From the NCBI RefSeq assembly GCF_027945075.1, contig NZ_CP116034.1:1922001-1986000 (forward strand): a stretch of 64,000 nt of DNA, written 5' to 3'. A model generated the notes under the pieces. It saw only the letters and a list, made by a program, of their open reading frames with translations. It made no database searches and was not told where the DNA came from. The translations under genes were made by a program, and so were the position numbers. Positions 61,756 through 64,000 of this stretch are shown one piece after another (the stretch's first letter is position 1; the number at the start of each line of letters is the position of its first letter). The stretch comes from Chryseobacterium sp. CY350. GTDB taxonomy: Bacteria > Bacteroidota > Bacteroidia > Flavobacteriales > Weeksellaceae.

Positions 61756-62826
61756 ATGTTCAATACTTTAGGTAATCTGCTCAGCCTTACAACTTTCGGT
61801 GAAAGTCATGGTCTGGCTTACGGCGGAATCATCAATAATTTTCCGGCTGGCCTGGAAATCGATCTGGAAAAAATTCAACACGAGCTTGACCGTAGAAAAC
61901 CTGGTCAGTCAGCAATTGTGACTCAACGGAAAGAAAGCGATACAGTGAAATTTCTGTCAGGAATTTTTGATGGTAAAACAACGGGAACGCCGATTGGTTT
62001 TATGATTGAAAATGAAAATCAGAAATCGAAAGATTATGATCACATTTCACAATATTACCGTCCCAGTCATGCAGATTTCACATATGATCAGAAATTTGGG
62101 ATTCGCGATTATCGTGGTGGTGGAAAATCTTCTGCACGTGAAACGATCAATTGGGTAGTTGCCGGAGCTTTAGCAAAGCAACTTTTATCAGATATTGAGA
62201 TCAATGCATATGTTTCGTCTGTAGGCGATATTTTCTGTGAAAAACCTTACCAAGCCTTAGATTTTTCTAAAACCGAAAGCAATGATGTTCGTTGTCCGGA
62301 TGCGGAAACTGCCGAAAAAATGATTTCAAAAATCAAAGAAATTAAAAAAGAAGGCAATACCATTGGCGGAACAATTACCTGCGTCATTAAGAATGTTCCC
62401 GTGGGAATTGGTGAACCTGTTTTTTCTAAATTGCAGGCAGAATTGGCAAAAGCAATGCTTAACATCAATGCGTGCAAAGGTTTTGAATACGGAAGCGGTT
62501 TCTGTGGCGCAAAAATGACAGGAAGCGAGCACAATGATGCTTTTAATACAGATTTTTCTACTAAATCTAATCTTTCAGGTGGAATTCAGGGTGGAATTTC
62601 AAACGGAATGGATATTTATTTTCGTGTTGCTTTCAAGCCTGTAGCAACCATTTTGAGACCTCAGGAAAGTGTAGACAAAACCGGAAACGCTGTTACGGTA
62701 GAAGGAAAAGGCAGACATGATCCTTGCGTGGTTCCGAGAGCGGTACCCGTTGTGGAAAGTTTAGCTGCTTTTGTGTTGGCCGATCTTTTTCTGATCAATA
62801 AAACAAGAAATTTAAATCAATTTTAA
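61756..62826 (+). CDS. aroC: Chorismate synthase
   Basis: AroC makes chorismate from EPSP with reduced FMN, the last shikimate-pathway step. The 356-residue protein carries all signatures: [40 protein letters not shown] followed by [20 protein letters not shown], and [20 protein letters not shown]. The length is normal. It lies 18 bases upstream of the first of two thioredoxin-like genes. Confidence 0.97.
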   Translation: MFNTLGNLLSLTTFGESHGLAYGGIINNFPAGLEIDLEKIQHELDRRKPGQSAIVTQRKESDTVKFLSGIFDGKTTGTPIGFMIENENQKSKDYDHISQYYRPSHADFTYDQKFGIRDYRGGGKSSARETINWVVAGALAKQLLSDIEINAYVSSVGDIFCEKPYQALDFSKTESNDVRCPDAETAEKMISKIKEIKKEGNTIGGTITCVIKNVPVGIGEPVFSKLQAELAKAMLNINACKGFEYGSGFCGAKMTGSEHNDAFNTDFSTKSNLSGGIQGGISNGMDIYFRVAFKPVATILRPQESVDKTGNAVTVEGKGRHDPCVVPRAVPVVESLAAFVLADLFLINKTRNLNQF

Positions 62827-62844
62827 ACCTAAATATTTTAAGTA

Positions 62845-63408
62845 ATGCAAAATTACTGGGAAAAAAGCATCTCCTTTGAGGACTATCTTGAAGTAGGAAA
62901 ACAAAGATTAGAAAATCCTGCCACACAGCAGGAAATTGATTATAAGCAGTACTACGAACTGGGGATTCAGAGGATCGACCGAACATTAAAAAAATATACT
63001 CCAGACGCAGATCAGTTAAAGGAATTAGAAATCAAAAAATTTAAAGGAAAAATTTTGATCATTTCTGAAGTCTGGTGCGGTGACGCAAGTGCAACCGTTC
63101 CTGCTTTGGTTAAATTTTTTGAAGGCAAAAACGAGGTCAAAATTTTTCTTAGAGACAGCGATAAAAGCTTTATCAATCAATTTCTGACCAATGGAACAGA
63201 ATCTATTCCTAAAGTTATCATTCTTAACGAAGATTTTAGCGTCAAAAATTCTTGGGGACCACGCCCGAAATATGGCAAAGAATTGCTCATGAAGCACAAA
63301 GCAGATCCAGAAAATTACACAAAAGATCATTTTTATAATGATCTGCAGGTTTATTATTCAAGAAACAGAGGGAAAGATGCTGTTCAGGAAATTTTAGAAT
63401 TATTATGA
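62845..63408 (+). CDS. Thioredoxin-like protein with single active-site Cys
   Basis: This 187-residue protein has a thioredoxin fold from about residue 65: KGKILIISEVWCGDASATVP, with Cys78 in WCGDAS where a canonical thioredoxin has WCxxC. It then has the ESIPKVIIL cis-Pro loop and NSWGPRPK. The resolving Cys is absent, so disulfide reductase activity is doubtful; this WCGD form is a known flavobacterial thioredoxin family. There is no signal peptide. Its stop overlaps the next gene by 4 bases (ATGA), implying co-translation with a TlpA-like protein. Confidence 0.88.
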   Translation: MQNYWEKSISFEDYLEVGKQRLENPATQQEIDYKQYYELGIQRIDRTLKKYTPDADQLKELEIKKFKGKILIISEVWCGDASATVPALVKFFEGKNEVKIFLRDSDKSFINQFLTNGTESIPKVIILNEDFSVKNSWGPRPKYGKELLMKHKADPENYTKDHFYNDLQVYYSRNRGKDAVQEILELL

Positions 63409-63944
63409 AAAAATTAGTAGTATACATCGTTATTCTGGCGGCTCTGGGTATCATTTTTCTTGTTCCGGGAATCAGAAATTCTCTGAAAGAATTATTCTTT
63501 CCGGTTGCAACGGTCGAAAGTGCTGTACATATTGAGGCAGACGATTACGACGTCGATTTGCAGGGAATCAATGTACCAAGTACCAACATGAAAAACTTTA
63601 GAAACAAGCCTGTTTTTCTGAATTTTTGGGGAACATGGTGTCCGCCTTGCAGAAAAGAATGGCCGTCAATTCAAAGATTGTATGACAGGAGAAAAGATCA
63701 TATCGATTTCGTTTTAATAGCGATGAAAGATGAAGAAGCCGCTGTAAGAAAATTCATGAAAGAAAACAATTATACCGTTCCTGTTTATATCGCTCAAAGT
63801 CCTATCTCAGAGAAGATTCTTCCAAAAGCATTTCCCACAACGTTCCTTTTGGATGAAAATGGAAGAATTCTCATCAAAGAAGATGCTGCAACCGACTGGG
63901 ATTCAGAATCTATCCACCAGTTTATTGATAATATATTAAAGTAA
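63405..63944 (+). CDS. TlpA-like membrane-anchored thiol-disulfide oxidoreductase
   Basis: This 179-residue protein has an N-terminal membrane anchor (about 4-22) and a periplasmic thioredoxin domain with WGTWCPPCRKEWPS, active-site CPPC at 79-82, and the cis-Pro in KAFPTTFLLDENGRIL. This is a TlpA/ResA/DsbE-like reductant, typically involved in cytochrome c maturation or protein thiol repair. It overlaps the preceding thioredoxin-like gene by 4 bases. Nothing coding is seen in the remaining bases to the right edge. Confidence 0.92.
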   Translation: MKKLVVYIVILAALGIIFLVPGIRNSLKELFFPVATVESAVHIEADDYDVDLQGINVPSTNMKNFRNKPVFLNFWGTWCPPCRKEWPSIQRLYDRRKDHIDFVLIAMKDEEAAVRKFMKENNYTVPVYIAQSPISEKILPKAFPTTFLLDENGRILIKEDAATDWDSESIHQFIDNILK

Positions 63945-64000
63945 GTTTTAACTTAAATTATAATTTGTTGGTATAGAATTTGCGAATTTTATTAGGTTGA

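Overview
The window is a stretch of chromosome from a flavobacterium, most likely Chryseobacterium or a close relative in the Weeksellaceae. The sequence is AT-rich. It encodes type IX secretion (T9SS) cargo with C-terminal sorting domains and a T9SS plug protein (DUF5103). Promoters carry the Bacteroidota -7 motif TANNTTTG. There is a ribosomal DUF4295 protein beside L28 and L33, and a double-glycine bacteriocin-like peptide of the kind common in Chryseobacterium. The genus is my inference; no rRNA gene lies in the window. I saw no insertion sequence, prophage or CRISPR array.

Layout. 1-7.1 kb: a minus-strand lemA/DUF2207 cluster (the second DUF2207 gene runs off the left edge), a stand-alone NIL-domain protein with a palindromic operator candidate, a YiiX-like lipoprotein, a DUF1801 protein and a large T9SS cargo protein. 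7.4-15.5 kb: housekeeping genes (aminotransferase, murB, proC, VanZ-like, lnt, rpmB-rpmG-DUF4295, ftsY, GlsB-like). 15.5-24.6 kb: sppA, folK, two tandem OmpA-related outer-membrane proteins, recQ, fmt and ribB with a degenerate GTP cyclohydrolase II half. 24.7-32.5 kb: LLM oxidoreductase, an orphan AT-rich gene, a Pif1/RecD-like helicase, small lipoproteins, a gamma carbonic anhydrase homologue, an Nfu protein with two N-domains, and hemH. 32.5-37.6 kb: a secreted M4 metalloprotease, a ParDE-like toxin-antitoxin pair, the T9SS plug protein and an MBL hydrolase. 37.7-43.9 kb: an apparent trehalose locus (TonB receptor, trehalase, MFS transporter and a divergent AraC regulator). 44-51.7 kb: a TetR regulator and a tripartite RND efflux operon, with four copies of a palindromic operator. 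52-64 kb: a YegP-like gene, miaA, yicC, gmk, nadA, a cysteine-rich GG-leader peptide gene interrupted by an in-frame stop, folB, DUF4403, RDD, tRNA-Cys, a glycine-zipper lipoprotein, a large membrane protein, aroC and two thioredoxin-like genes.

Candidates for something undescribed: (1) the GG-leader, six-cysteine peptide gene at 56586-56753, with its own -7 motif and terminator and one TAA codon just after the leader; (2) the reiterated TetR operator and leader segments ahead of the RND operon; (3) the NIL-domain gene under an Rrf2/IscR-like palindrome; (4) the divergent ParDE-like pair with nested inverted repeats. Several genes missed by a long-ORF view were read directly: the left-edge DUF2207 gene, DUF4295, the YegP-like gene, tRNA-Cys and the GG peptide.
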